This document shows, one piece after another, positions 35,464-47,493 of a stretch of 64,000 nucleotides of DNA. The notes under the pieces were generated by a model that was given only the letters and a program-made list of their open reading frames with translations, was not told the origin of the DNA and searched no databases. This stretch comes from Clarkia xantiana subsp. parviflora (taxonomy: Eukaryota; Streptophyta; Magnoliopsida; Myrtales; Onagraceae). The stretch covers positions 15,324,747 to 15,388,746 of the forward strand of contig JAPTYO010000011.1 in assembly GCA_036873135.1 (NCBI GenBank), read 5' to 3'. Made by a program: the position numbers and the translations under genes. Every line of letters begins with the position of its first letter. The stretch's first letter is position 1.

Positions 35464-37063
35464 TAGGGTCTGAGAGAGAAAAAGGAACAAGCTAAATAAT
35501 TTTGCAACAACTTCAAAACTAGTCGTCATATTTACAAATATGAATACCACAACTGTAGTGTAATTATGCAAAAACAGTACATTTGAGCAAATATCAGATA
35601 ATGTACACATCATCTAACAGTAACAACTAACTAACTATGAGTTCATAAGATCACTAAGTCTAGAAAAGTTTTAAATACTATCATCAAATTAGACTTGTTC
35701 ATCAAAGAATCAGACTTTCCGCCACACCTTGTCGTGCGTGTTGTGGTACTACCTACCTAAACATAATTATTTTTTCAGAGAAAGAAAACATCCGCACTAC
35801 TTCATCATAGATACTTAACTGATTCAAGTCACATAATAGAATAGAATAGAATATAAGGAATTATTTTTAGAAACCCGAGCCATTGAATTTTGAAAAATTG
35901 GACCTGATCAGTGCTGGCTGGGATTTTGTTTATGTGCTCAAACACTTCCTCTACATCAAAATCCTAACTGCGACTTGCTTTAACTCTCAATCTCCTTACT
36001 TGATTAAAGATCAAATCAGACCGGTCATCGGAGAAGGGGCCGGACAGCCAACATGTGGTACGGTACGGTCATGGAGAAGAAGATCGTATAGAAGACAAGT
36101 AGAAGTAAGAGCGGTAGAAAGAAAATAACGTTAATATACATCCTGTTAATGGGCTGCTACAATTATTCTATTGCGGCCCATGTCTGACAATGGAATGGTT
36201 GCCATAAGCCCAACTACTATATTGAATTATAACAACATGACCGTGTTATGTCCATTCCGCCTCTTTAAATGGTTGTCAGTTCGTGGAAAAAAACGGTGGT
36301 CAGTTCTATAAAAAAAAATTATTGAAAAATCTATCCATTTTAACCACTAACCTAAAAAATGATATATATATATATATGTTTTATATTACATTTATTATTT
36401 ATATAATATTTATGTAGTTGCTCATAGTAAAGGTTTTATACTATATATATACATATATTATATTTATGAATGTTAATATACTGTGATATATTTAGTTGGT
36501 CGTGTAGGAATTAATTAAATAATCACAAACAACAACGATAAGTAGATAAAAAAAAAAATGTTAATCGGTTAACGAGATAAATCCTCACAGGTCTTGACTT
36601 GAAGAATAAGTAAAAGAAGAAGAGGGCACACCTGTGTAGTTAACTCTACACAAGATCTTAAAGTCAAATTCCTCGCGGTACGCAAGACGGGGTCCCTCAA
36701 TCTTATTCACTACAGAAAATAAGGCTCAGGTCTCCATAGACTAGACCTCAAATAAGAGGAAAAATAACAGAATACTAGAACTAAGGCGGCTTTCTCTCTC
36801 TCTCTCACCGTTGTTTGTGAGAATTATTAATTGTACACCAAGGAATGAAAACATAGTTCGGCCGAACCCCTAAGACGCTCGAAAAAAAATCATATTCGTA
36901 TTTGATTTTAATGGTACGATAGCACGGACCTAGTAGTAAAATAATATTTTCTTGTCATGTTCATGTTTTTGTCTTAAAACACACACGCATGACACGATAC
37001 CATGACACCTACTTATAAATACATTATTTTAGTTAGTTTATTGCATAGTCTAAATATTTATGT
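35464..37063. other. Intergenic stretch, no gene recognised
   Basis: It contains AT-rich sequence and a part (36590-36890) with LTR-like features such as TTCGGCCGAAC and CTCTCTCTCTC, possibly a decayed retrotransposon end. No frame is convincing. Confidence 0.4.
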
Positions 37064-37071
37064 ACTATATC

Positions 37072-37818
37072 CAGTGTTATCAGAACCGGACCGGTGGTCC
37101 GACCTGATTCGAACCGGAACGGGTGCCTCCATTAGTCTGGTTCGAGTAAAAGCAGAGGATATAAGCGAACCCGGTTCGATATCCCGGTTTCCGGCGAATC
37201 GAACGGTTTTAAGCGCACCGGACGGTCTGCCGGTTCACCGGTTTGCTAACACAGTAAAGGAAAAAAACTAAAGATTAAAAAGGTATGCGAAGGAGGGACG
37301 GTATCGAGAATCACCGATGCGACGTAATGGAGAAGACGAATTCCGATTAAAACTTGTAAAGGAAGGCCCCTCGATGCTTCTCCGACTATACAACGCTTCT
37401 CTCTCCCAACACTCCTCCTTCTCCCGCAGAGCACAAATTCCTTAAATTTCGAGCAAAACTCACAATCGTTCATCGTCACCTACTCGATTTCGCGCTATGG
37501 CATCGTCACCTGCTTTTCGATTTCGAGGACGACCCCTCTTAATTGGACCTGGTCGGATGCTTATGGATCTGGCCTGGTTGGTCGCCCGGAGAACTATTTT
37601 TGGAGGGGAAGGGGAGGAAGAAAGAAATGGGAGGAAGGAAGGAAAAAAGGCGAGGAATGAAGGGAGGGGAGAAGGGGGCAACGAAGGGGAGGGGGAAGGG
37701 TGGGGTTGCAAAGAGAGGTTGAAGTAGAGTGAAGTAGAGGTGGGGAGCGGTTGAACCGCTCAAACCAGGAACCGGACGCCTGACCGGTCTGATGTCTGGT
37801 CCGGTTCTGATAACACTG
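37072..37818. mobile_element. Second hAT-type non-autonomous copy, 747 bp
   Basis: The terminal repeats CAGTGTTATCAGAACCGG and complement match the element at 15620-16652. The flanks ACTATATC and ACTATATA (37064-37071, 37819-37826) are an 8-bp duplication with one change. Its left arm is homologous to the right arm of the first copy, so the two are in opposite orientation. The interior differs: a purine-rich GGAGG/GAAGG stretch (37600-37740) and a part near 37290-37560 of unknown origin. Confidence 0.9.
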
Positions 37819-38229
37819 ACTATATATGTACAGTTTTGTAAATAATGGGTAACGTAATTTTTTCATATTGTTGTGTTCATATCGGCTGGCCCAAAATTAT
37901 GTGTGCATGTTTATTTTGACATATCATGTGTTAACTTGCACGATAACACGTGCGATAAAACGAATTGCCAGCCTTACGTCAGTAGAAGTTTATTACATTT
38001 AATGCTTCATATATCGGTAATGACTTTTTAGTACCTTACTTTTTTTACTTTTAGGTATCCACTGTCAAAAGTGTGATTATTCAATGAAGCGTTGCACGAT
38101 TTACCTAGTTAGGCTCTCACCTTGGCTCATATCCATTCTAGATCTGATCACATAGCCTAAGAGACCATGTCCAGCACACGCTCGGGGTCAAGACAAGACC
38201 TCTAGGTCTGCCAACTGAGTCATGACTGA

Positions 38230-38997
38230 TGTTGGGATATGACTCGAGACAACCTTTGACGAGTCAAGAAATTCAAAATCGGGACGTTAAAACATAAGGT
38301 CAACGAGCATTTAAGTCCGCATCAAATAGACAAAGGAAAAATATCGACACGTCTTTCTTAAGACGACGATACTAGACCAACAATATAAGAAGAGGCGTCG
38401 AGTCTCTATAAAATTCCTTTTCCAGGTAAAAAGTGAGTCGACGGCCAAACCATATGAGGAAACCCTTCCCTTTAAGGAAGAGGTACTAGCTGGCAACCTG
38501 TTTGCCGCCTTCTGATCCAAGGAAACCCTCCTCTCAAGGTAAAGCTGAGGTGGCAACCTACTTATCACCTGGGTAAAGGAACCTTCGACATTAAGGAATG
38601 GTGAGGTGGCGACCTGCTTGTCACTTGCTGACACATCACTGTCCTCCTCAACCAATTAGAAAAAGCCGGTCACCGCCATTAAGCAGCTAATCAGAGCATA
38701 GCTGCCGCCACTTAAAGTTGGTACAATATGTGCCTATAAATACTATGGTATTTTCATTATACATACACTTAATATACTTTACAAAGTATTATTCTCTCAT
38801 ATTCCATTACTGACTTAAGCTTCGGAGTGGAATCAAGGACAAATCGCCACCCCCATTTCAGGTTAACGTCTCCAAGACTCCACAAAAAGGAAACTAAGTA
38901 CCCATCGAGGTCGAGATAGATACCTAAGATAGTGAAGAGAGGCGCAACCTTGAAATCCATTCCCGAAGTACAAGGCCACGTCAACTTGATTCCAACA
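38230..38997 (+). repeat. 5' LTR of the outer Gypsy element
   Basis: It starts TGTTGGGATATGACTCGAGA and ends TTGATTCCAACA. It contains imperfect internal repeats of the type GAGGTGGCGACCTGCTTGTC (38480-38640) upstream of a TATA box TATAAATA at 38735. The minus ORF at 38311-38655 is read through these repeats and is not a gene. Confidence 0.93.
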
Positions 38998-38999
38998 TT

Positions 39000-39017
39000 T
39001 GGCGCCGTCTGTGGGAA
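39000..39017 (+). other. Primer-binding site of the outer Gypsy element
   Basis: TGGCGCCGTCTGTGGGAA lies two bases after the LTR, the form common in plant Gypsy elements. Confidence 0.85.
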
Positions 39018-39033
39018 GGCGATAAAAAAGTCA

Positions 39034-39595
39034 TGGCCCCACCTAGAAGTCATCCCCGGCGAAATGACGCACGTTAATTTACTATCACCCTCCTCAACAT
39101 CGCGCAAAGCCCTGAAGAGACCTTGGAAAATTACTTCCAGAGTTTCCAAAAAGCCATGGGTCGAAATGAGGGCGAGTTCTCGGAAAGAGAGGCTATTCGA
39201 GCATTTTCCAGAGGATTAGGTCCTCAATTCCAGTCTTTAGTTGTTACTCAATACACTGAGCCAATAGAAAGATTGGAAGATTTAACTCAAAGAGTGACTC
39301 TCCACATCGCAGCAGAGCAAACTCGGAGAGATCATTTAGTTTAGCATGGAGCTCTTCGAAGTCGGGCCAGAAATCCACATGTGCAAGGGTCTCTTGCTTC
39401 CCAGGAGAGAAAGATTCTCTTGCCTCCCATGAGATAGACTCCCAACGAACTCGACAAAGGTTGAAAAGATTTAGACCTATGGAGGAAAGTCGACGACCCC
39501 CCTATTCTTTGAACATCATCAGATGGAGGGGCATAACACGGAAGACTGCCTCCTCGCCAGGAGGGAACTTGAATTTACCCAAGAATAAATCCAGC
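39034..39595 (+). pseudogene. Gypsy gag remnant
   Basis: An ATG at 39034 (ATGGCCCCACC) is the equivalent of the gag start of the related copy at 50105. From 39123 the frame reads MENYFQSFQKAMGRNEGEFS, then AIRAFSRGLGPQFQSLV and RVTLHIAAEQTRRD, the end of the capsid domain of plant Gypsy gag. A later piece near 39507-39590 gives EHHQMEGHNTEDCLLARREL, resembling the half zinc knuckle and following helix. Most of the capsid domain is missing, by deletion between 39050 and 39120. The remnant ends at the Copia insertion. Confidence 0.8.
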
Positions 39596-39654
39596 GCCGT
39601 CGTTCTCATAAGTGAAGAATATTGAGGACCCTCCAGATAATGGCGTTCACGTCT

Positions 39655-39711
39655 TGTCAGGCTTATATTAAAGGGCTCCAATTACATCGGCCCATTCACC
39701 AAATGCCAACA
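39655..39711 (-). repeat. Truncated 3' LTR of the second Copia element
   Basis: On the minus strand TGTTGGCATTTGGTGAATGG and the next ~37 bases match the start of the LTR at 46528-47123; then similarity stops. It is preceded (minus strand) by the purine tract GAGTGGGAGC. Confidence 0.8.
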
Positions 39712-40839
39712 GCTCCCACTCGCCGGAATGGGATGGTGCCTGTTAATATGTTGTTTACTAACACATCAAAATTTGTTCTTCGATCCAGCCCTACTCCGGA
39801 ATAGTTCATACGAGGTTTGGCGTGCGACCGGCAGACACAACAGACATCGTGCTACTCATCGTTTAAGAGTTTTGTAGGGTCAGCGGAATGTTTATTCCCA
39901 ACCAATGAACAACCTGTAAAAATATCTGTACCGCGTTGTATCCCTGGTCAACTGTTATTCTCCAATTGCCTAGTTTCCACATAGGAACACTTCTCCAAGG
40001 CATCTCCACAAGTATTCACAACTTTTAACTAATATCTGGTTGGTGGCCACCTAGTGAATACAAGAGTCGGAGAATTACATGTGAACTTTACATTTCTCTT
40101 ACCCTTAGTCAAACTCAACCGGTTTCCAAAACGTGGTCACTAGGCCTTTTTGTTCAGCATTGCGTTCGTACGTCTGGAGCGACCATTGAGTTTGACATTA
40201 GATAAGAGTTCTGAGTCCGTAGGGATACTTCGTGTGCTCCTTCATAAAGCACCCGAGACCAGTCACACGTTCAAGGTAAAGAAGTTTGTGCTCATCCGAA
40301 TCGCCAGGATTCTATCTAGCACAACTGAGCCCGACCCCGTGGTCGAACGTGGCACGTGCATTATGAAGTGCGCGTCGATAGCATAACCTGAACATACATA
40401 TTGTTAGGAGTAGGAAATGTTATACGCTATCACAGATTTTCATCTGGCCCAGAATGTGGTTTCTGATGAACTGAGTTTATCATGGCGATTTGCAAAACAA
40501 AGATAATGTCGTGTTACCATGAAACCAAATGATCGTTTTGCTTAACCAGGTTTATCTTTCGAAATATCCGTGTTTCTTAGCTGGTCTTGACATGGTAGAG
40601 GTTCCTCCCCCGTCAAGACGACCGAGCCTGTGTGACGAGGCTTGCCCACATTCGACATATTTTATCGGGAGGTTTTACGCTCCAACGACTAGTTTATATA
40701 CCGTAAAATCCGATGCAATCCAAAGATTATGACGTCGTAAGATCATAAACTCAAATTGCAATTCTTTCTATTCAAATATTACTTCGAAACTCAAAATGTT
40801 ATTTGACACAATATAATCCTCCTAAAGCCTACGCAGTCC
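39712..40839 (-). other. 3' untranslated region of the second Copia element
   Basis: Homologous to 11518-12622 of the first Copia copy; no coding frame. Confidence 0.65.
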
Positions 40840-42916
40840 AAGCATTTTGACATGTTTTTCGAAAACTTCCTTGCATAGAGGTTTAGTCAATGGGTCTGCC
40901 ACCATATTCTCAGAGGATAAGTATTCTAATGTGATCAATTTGTCTTCTACCACACTTTTCGCATAATTTTATTTAACATCAATGTGTTTCGTCCTATTAT
41001 GGTACTTTGGATTCTTGACTGCTGCAATCGCTGCTTGACTGTCAGAGTAAATCCTCACAGGTTTACTCCCGTCCTAGACGTCAAGCAGAGCAGTTAAGAG
41101 TCTCTTTAGCCAGACAGCCTCCTGTGTATACATAGAGAGTGCCACATATTCGGATTCCATCGTAGACAACGCGACACATGATTGATTCTTGCTCATCCAT
41201 GAAATGGCAGCATTAGCAAGGACAAATACTCATCCAGAGCTGGAGTTACGATCATTCGGATTGCCACCTTTGTCGGCGTCACTTAACCCAGAAAATTCTA
41301 CCTTCCTACCCTCATAGCATAGTCCGTAGTCGGGAATACCTTTTAGGTATCAAATAATTATTTTAACATATCGTAAATGTTGATATCCAGGGTCTGATTG
41401 GAAATGTGCTACTAGGCCTAAGACGTAACAGATATCCGGCCGACTGCATTGCATAACGTTCATCAGATTACCAACCATAATGAGGTACTCTGCAATTTTA
41501 ATCCGTCCATGCTCCACCTGGTCTTTCGGGCCATCACTCTTCAAAAACGTGCACCCATACACGACCGGCGTATCCATTGGTTTGGCATCTTGGAGATTGA
41601 ACCGTCTTAACAATTTGTTGATATAGGCTTCCTAGGAAAGACATACTTTACGAGCAGCCCCATCCCAAGCAATCTTAATTCCTAGGATGTACGTGGCTTC
41701 TCCCATGTTCTTCATCTCGAAAAAAGATGCCAGCCAGGACTTTGATTCATTTAAATAACTCACGTCGTTCCCGGAAATGTGTATGGCATCGACGTTCAAC
41801 GTTAAGATAACGTACTCTTACCTAGAGGACATAGTGTACACACGGGGATCCTCGTGAAGATTCACGAATCAGTTGCCAACGATTTCCTCGTGGAACCTGC
41901 GGTACCATTGCCAAGACGTTTGTTTAAGATCATATATCGATCATTGGAGTTTACAAAATTTACGTTCGTTTCCAAGGGTAACGAAACCTTCCAGTTACTC
42001 CATATAGATCTCTTCCTCCAGGTTTTCGTGGAGGAGCGCGGTCTTAACATCCATTTGGTGCAGCTCCAGATCGAGGCTCTCAACCAAGGCCAAGATGGCC
42101 CAGACTGTAGTGTAATGCACAGTCTGTGAGTATGTCTCATCAAAGTCCATTCCGTGGAGTTGGGTATATGCTTTCGCAAACAATCAAGCTTCGTAATGCT
42201 CAACGTTTCCATCAGCAGTAAGTTTCAATTTCAGAACCCATTTATCCCCTATTGCTATGCGGTTAGCAGGCAAATCAACTAACGACCACACCGAATTAGC
42301 ATTCATAGAGGCGATCTCTTCCACAATTGCTTTCCTCCATTCCTTCGCTCTAGGTCCATCCAACGCTTGTTTAACCATTATCGGTTCATCAACTGAAGTC
42401 AGAGTGAACAATTCACCTTTCTCGATGGGATACTTCTTAGGAGAAGTACGGTGCCTTTGACTATCTAGGCTCAGTATTCCCTTTTTTAATTTGAACTACA
42501 CTCCCATTGGGAACAATGCTCCCACTCTGAACAATACTCCCACTAGGAACAAGGGCGTTGCTTGAACCTTCACCAACAACTTTTCTTGAACGACCTCTTG
42601 GTCTCGGGTTTCTACCTCCTAGATTAATTCCAAGGTTACTAAGACTAGGAACCAAGACAGTCGTCCCACTATCACTTTTTCCAACAGGTAGTTGTGGTAT
42701 TATAGGATTCTCATCCTGCGGTTCAGCAACGTGATGATCAGGTTCCACTTGATTCGCACCTGCAGTGATCTGTGTGGTTGGATTGACTCCTCCCACAGGA
42801 TTTATTATGAAAATGTCTCCATTCTCATTTACCATTTCGTTCACTGGTGTTGCCGTCTCAAATCTCCCACTCAAAGTAAGTGGGACCTCAACATAATCAT
42901 CATGTTCTAGTTCCAT
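40840..42916 (-). pseudogene. Copia linker, reverse transcriptase and RNase H, decayed
   Basis: Minus-strand pieces: linker 42916-42461 (VEVPLTLSGRFETATPV to RGRSRKVVGEGSSN), the start of reverse transcriptase 42411-42184 (AKEWRKAIVEEIASMNANSV), the KTA box 42183-41995 (HQMDVKTALLHENLEEEIYM) and a late piece 41613-41350 (CSRPDICYVLGLVAHFQSDP). The position of YVDD (near 41790) reads NVDA, and RNase H (41350-40840) has stops in every frame while still recognisable in fragments. Unlike the first copy it keeps the first catalytic Asp but has lost the second motif. Clearly dead. Confidence 0.88.
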
Positions 42917-43385
42917 TAAGACTTCATTCGTTTTGATGTTACTAAGTGTTGGAAATTTTTCCTCAAGGAACGTAATGTCTCATGTTTGACCACGTAACCA
43001 TCCTCCTGAGCCGTCACAAACACGTATCCCATAGACTTATAGAGGAAGCTTATAAAGATACTTTTTAGTACTCTAGATCCCAACTTGCCGAATCGGCTGT
43101 CGGTCTGATACCTTTATCTTGCGTAACCCCAATGTCGCAGCCTGGTAAGATCCATCTCTTTACCAGTTCACAACTCATATGGTGTTGATCAACCGATTTT
43201 ATATGAGCTAGAATCACCACATGAGTTGCAGTCAACTACACATCATCCTAGAAGGAGATCGGAAGGTGAACTTGCGACATCATGGTACTGACCATCTCCT
43301 GGAGGTGTGTGATTATGATTCTCTGCCAATCTGATTCGTTATAGGCGTATTTCAGATCGTCGTTTTAACGGACAATAAATTTCAT
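42917..43385 (-). pseudogene. Copia integrase C-terminal end, decayed
   Basis: Minus-strand codons read MGYVFVTAQEDGYVVKHETL just upstream of the linker, and earlier EMVSTMMSQVHLPISF, which correspond to the GYxFY...VxV and DMVRSMM...LPxSFW regions of Copia integrase. The catalytic core and zinc finger that should lie further right (43385-44180) are not recognisable, so integrase is truncated as well as frameshifted. Confidence 0.75.
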
Positions 43386-44184
43386 TTCATACTCATGTTC
43401 CGAGGTTTCGTCCACCTCAGATCGTGCAATAGGTTTTCCCCATTTTCTTATTTACAATTCTCATTGAGAAGTTGTATGAGTATAAAACCCGAAATGGGTA
43501 TATTTGCAATGAATTTTTATTTCAAGCATTAAATCAAACACTTTACATTAAATTTGTACTTTGAATCTATGTGTCCTATCTGTTGAAGGAATTGCACGTC
43601 GCGCGTGCGACACCAGCTTTTACCCGTGGTGAAATCGTTTCGTCTCCAAAATTTAATTCAATCGGTTTCACACATGTTCGTCGTTACGATTTATTAATAT
43701 TAATGGAGTACTAAAAAATAATGAACTTAAATTTATTCTAAGCACGCGATCGATAGAACATTGATGAATTTGAATATGTGTGTGTCTTTTATTTTCGGGT
43801 AGTCGACATTGCCGAAATATTTCGGTACTACACTTAATTATCGAATTTGAAACGAACTCTTTGACCAGGTCGCTAAATTGACAAGTGATTTGTATTCCGA
43901 ATAGAATTGACTTCAATAAGAATCACTTTATTCAATAATCCAACAAATACCAAGTACCGAAAACTATTTAGTATAACAAAAGCTAAAGTGACATAAACAA
44001 GAATCTTATAAAGCATCAACAAAGAGAGTTTTTTTTTTTTTTTTTAATCTAGAATCATCAAGCTATGTCGAACACCACACCCGAATAGAATTCATAAGTG
44101 AATTACATCAGATGATTGTGTTGTATAAAAAAATTTACGACTTTATATAAATGGCAAACGATGCGTAACTAAGACACACTTGCA
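43386..44184 (-). other. Copia interior without recognisable frame
   Basis: Part of this (43620-43720) matches 26230-26320 of the first Copia copy. Protease and integrase core would be expected here but I cannot identify them. Confidence 0.5.
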
Positions 44185-44819
44185 TCAACGGTGTCCTGAC
44201 CCACTGAATTTTTGTTTGAGCCATTTACCGCTCAATTCTAGCAGTCTGCGCATATGAGCGAAGTCGTCCTCCAACTCATAAATTTCCATAGCGTTTTCAC
44301 CTTCAAATAGTCTCATAAGCGTCTTGATCGATCCTATTAGACGTTTGAGCCCATTTTCATCGGTGAACTACAAAAAAGAAAACTTTTTCATGATAGGATA
44401 AATCTTTTCCCACACATCCCTTTCATTATCGGGGAGATGATATGTCGTTATGCCGGCATCCATGCGTAGAATACCATCATACTCCAAAATGAGGTATCTA
44501 GCTTCAGCCGCATTTCTTCCTCCGAAGCGAATGTGCAAAGCACACCAAATGTGTAATGCACTGATATTCATGAACTGCTTAGAAATTTATGTTGTCAAGT
44601 TCAAAAAGATCAACCCGCTGATTTAGGATCCTTAAGAGTCCTATCGTCGTCCAGGAAGCGCGGACTACCATATTAGTCTGTCATCATTATGTCTCCATTT
44701 GGATTCAAACAATCCACAACCTCTTCCGCAGAGAGGATTTCCCACACATATTCTTTCCATTCATCATATCTCATTTCATCAAGACCGTGAGGAACATAGA
44801 ATTGCACTCTATCAGCCAT
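44185..44819 (-). pseudogene. Gag-like gene of the second Copia element, broken
   Basis: The ATG at 44819 opens MADRVQFYVPHGLDEMRYDE, the counterpart of MAGSVRFYEPRNLDGMDWDA at 27360. Stops interrupt the frame around 44580-44680. It resumes as NISALHIWCALHIRFGGRNA (44571-44368) and ends LELSGKWLKQKFSGSGHR near 44185. An acceptor-like TTGAACTTAG precedes the ATG, and the upstream stretch is homologous to the intron-like sequence before both modules of the first copy. Only one module is present here. No zinc knuckle is seen. Confidence 0.65.
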
Positions 44820-45992
44820 CTAAGTTCAAACATTGACAATCATACGACAATCAGGGAAAAATAAAATTTTGGAAAGAGAATTGCACACATCGGATATATA
44901 TGAGATAGAAGGCGACAAGTAATGATTCCTCAGACATCTAACCAACCCGACCACCAGTAAACCAATGGAAGGAGGCCGTGAAAGAGTTCACATTACTGAC
45001 GTCTTCTTTCTAATAGATCAGTCATTTTAAACAGTTTAATGCTCTCATCGGAACGAGGAATTTTAACATACATCCGATCTTGGCTTTCCCAAGGCCCTTT
45101 TAAAACATTTCGAGGATTTATGCAAGCATTTACAATTCTACTACACAAGTAAATCATCAAATGCAACCACATCCAAGAAACAATCCAATCATCATGCATA
45201 CGCGTCATGCGTCTAATGTTCCGAGGAAATCATGCTGGCATATATAATTCTACTACTCAAAAAAATTATCACATGCGGCTACATCCTCCACATTCATGCG
45301 TACGCAATTCTAATCATGCAATTATATCAATTAATATAGAAATTGCAATTCAGCTCAGTAAATAACTCTGTCCCAAAACCATGCATATCCAAGATCCATC
45401 CCCATAATCGAAACTAGGCATCGGGTTTGATTAAAACGTGAAATATTCAAACAAATTAGTACTGTGTAGGTAATTTTAAAGTTTGAAAAAAATTGGATTT
45501 TGAAATTTGACCATCCTATTTTCAGTTGACTCGGGCCAGTCCAACCAAAATGGTCTGGTTCACGTCAATTCGGTCTGTCCGGTCCAGTTAAACCCGTCCG
45601 ACCGGTCCGGTTCGATTAATAGGATTCTGTTCGGTTCAGTTTTCACACAAACCGTGTCAGTTTGGTTCGACCCATTAGTTACCCGGTCCGACCCGAACCG
45701 GATGGGTCAGAACGATTGAGAAAACCCGGATTGGTTGACCTGCTCCGGTTGGACCCGTGGAACCCGACCCGGTTCGGGGTCCCATGGTCTTCTGGGTCAG
45801 TCGACCCGACCCGGATGTGAAAAATTGGACTTGTCCAGTACCCTATAGGGTTCGGCCGAATTCTTTCTTATTGGCTATGTAGGGTTTTAATATCCACTAA
45901 AAACTTAACTTAGCCTCCAATTAAGAATAATTATAGATATAATTTCCAAAATTTTCACAATATATATATATATATATATACAAATTTCGGCC

Positions 45993-46028
<36 letters not shown>

Positions 46029-46513
46029 ATATTTAGGGATATAAATCAATTAACAATATATTTTATCAATCTTTTAGGCAACTAAATCTATCAATATTAT
46101 CTAACATCCCTAATATTGTGCTAGAATATATTGATAGCTATTATCAGAAATATCATGTGAATCTAACCCTAATTGTGACCTAATTCATCCATGTAATTTC
46201 AGCCAATAATTTTATATTAAACACTTACATGGTTCGGCTGAAACCCTAGGTAACCTAGGGCCTAATAAATTAAAATTTTCACTTTGTAAACCTAGGCATG
46301 GTTCGGCCGAAACTTGAATTAGGGCTAGTGGTCAAATTTCAAGATCAAATTTTACTAAGATCAATAGTCCAATGTTTAATTTTGATAAAGGTCACGTTTT
46401 TCTTGAAAATCATGAACATCAGTTTTACCGAAAAATACTCAATTTCATGAATAACAGTTTTATCAAAAACTTCAAGAACACAAATTTATCGAAATCAAGA
46501 ACTCCCTAACACA
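44820..46513 (-). other. Leader of the second Copia element
   Basis: Non-coding and homologous to 27728-29910. It includes a CCGGTT/GGTTCGG tract (45530-45850) and two AT microsatellites (45960-46025). Confidence 0.75.
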
Positions 46514-46526
46514 GGCTCTGATACCA
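46514..46526 (-). other. Primer-binding site of the second Copia element
   Basis: GGCTCTGATACCA is the complement of TGGTATCAGAGCC, one base from the LTR. Confidence 0.9.
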
Positions 46527-46527
46527 C

Positions 46528-47123
46528 TGTAGGATACATGGGGATAGTTACTACGGACAAGAAACACGTGTACATGCCAGGTAAACTAATTACAAAGCGG
46601 AAGAGGGACGCATACCAGTGCTTGCTTGCTGTAGACCCAAGATCTTCTGGGAGTCGCGGTCCACCAGACGGATCCTGTAGTGATTCTCGTTAAGGAATCT
46701 CCAACGAGGAATGGTCTCCACATCAAAGCCTCTTGTCGATTCCTCGCGGGGATGGATCTCTGGGGTAATTACACAAAGAATTTTGGCACTTCTTCCTTCT
46801 ATAGGTTCGGCCGAAACTTTCAAATAGGGATGAGGGATTTCTTTAGTCTCAACACTAAGGAGAAGGGAGTGATTATCTGATTAACCCTAAAGAAATCCTG
46901 ACACCCCCTATTTATAAGAGGAGGTGGGCAAAACCCACCTCACCGCTCTAATTAATTCGGCTGGCCACAAGGTAGAAAGGGGAGGCCCAATTTTGGGCCT
47001 CTCATGCCAATTAGGATTTTAGGCCCAGCTTAAAATCCCTAATGTGATATTACCCAATTACTTAACTGTTAGACTTATATTAAAGGGCTTTTATTACAGC
47101 GAGCCATTTACCAAATGCCAACA
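46528..47123 (-). repeat. 5' LTR of the second Copia element, L5
   Basis: On the minus strand it starts TGTTGGCATTTGGTAAATGG and ends TGTATCCTACA. It is homologous to but clearly diverged from L1-L4. The promoter region keeps a hairpin of the same shape with a different sequence (46921-46941), next to TATAAATA. Confidence 0.87.
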
Positions 47124-47488
47124 ACACTGACTCCTCGACTTCCGAAATTCGCCATCTACAAAGGAGTTTGGTCATAAAACCGACTCCTCGACTCCATGTA
47201 GTCGGCGATGACAAAGGAGTTCAGTCATAACACTGACTCCTCGACTTCCGAAAGTCGCCATCTAACAAGGAATTCGGTCATAAAACCGACTCCTCGACTA
47301 CATATAGTTGGCGACGACAAAGGAGTTCAGTCATAACACTTACTCCTCGACTTCCGAAAGTTGCCATCTACAAAGGAGTTCAGACATAAAACCAACTCCT
47401 CGACTCCATATAGTCAGCGACGACAAAGGAGTTCAGTCATAATACTGACTCATCGAATTCCGAAAGTCGCCATCTACAAAGGAGTTCG
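47124..47488. repeat. 106-bp tandem array, left part
   Basis: ACTGACTCCTCGACTTCC recurs at 106-base steps (47125, 47231, 47337, 47443). Each period has two ~53-base halves, each centred on a palindrome of the form CGACTnnnnnnAGTCG. The array continues at 50927 after an insertion. Confidence 0.9.
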
Positions 47489-47493
47489 ATCAT

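Larger units (their letters stand above)
39655..47123 (-). mobile_element. Second minus-strand Copia element
   Basis: On the minus strand: 5' LTR (46528-47123), primer site, leader, gag-like frame (44819-44185), integrase end, reverse transcriptase and RNase H (42916-40840), purine tract and the first ~57 bases of the 3' LTR. The rest of the 3' LTR is deleted, so no target duplication survives. It is homologous along its length to the Copia element at 10918-31262 but more decayed. It lies within the outer Gypsy element. Confidence 0.88.

Noticed and set aside
37460..37763. Proline/serine-rich minus-strand ORFs inside the hAT copy
   Set aside because: Purine-rich simple sequence read in antisense; no domain.
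38311..38655. Minus-strand 114-codon ORF in the Gypsy LTR
   Set aside because: Lies fully within the LTR over its internal repeats, and the homologous frame in the other LTR is broken.
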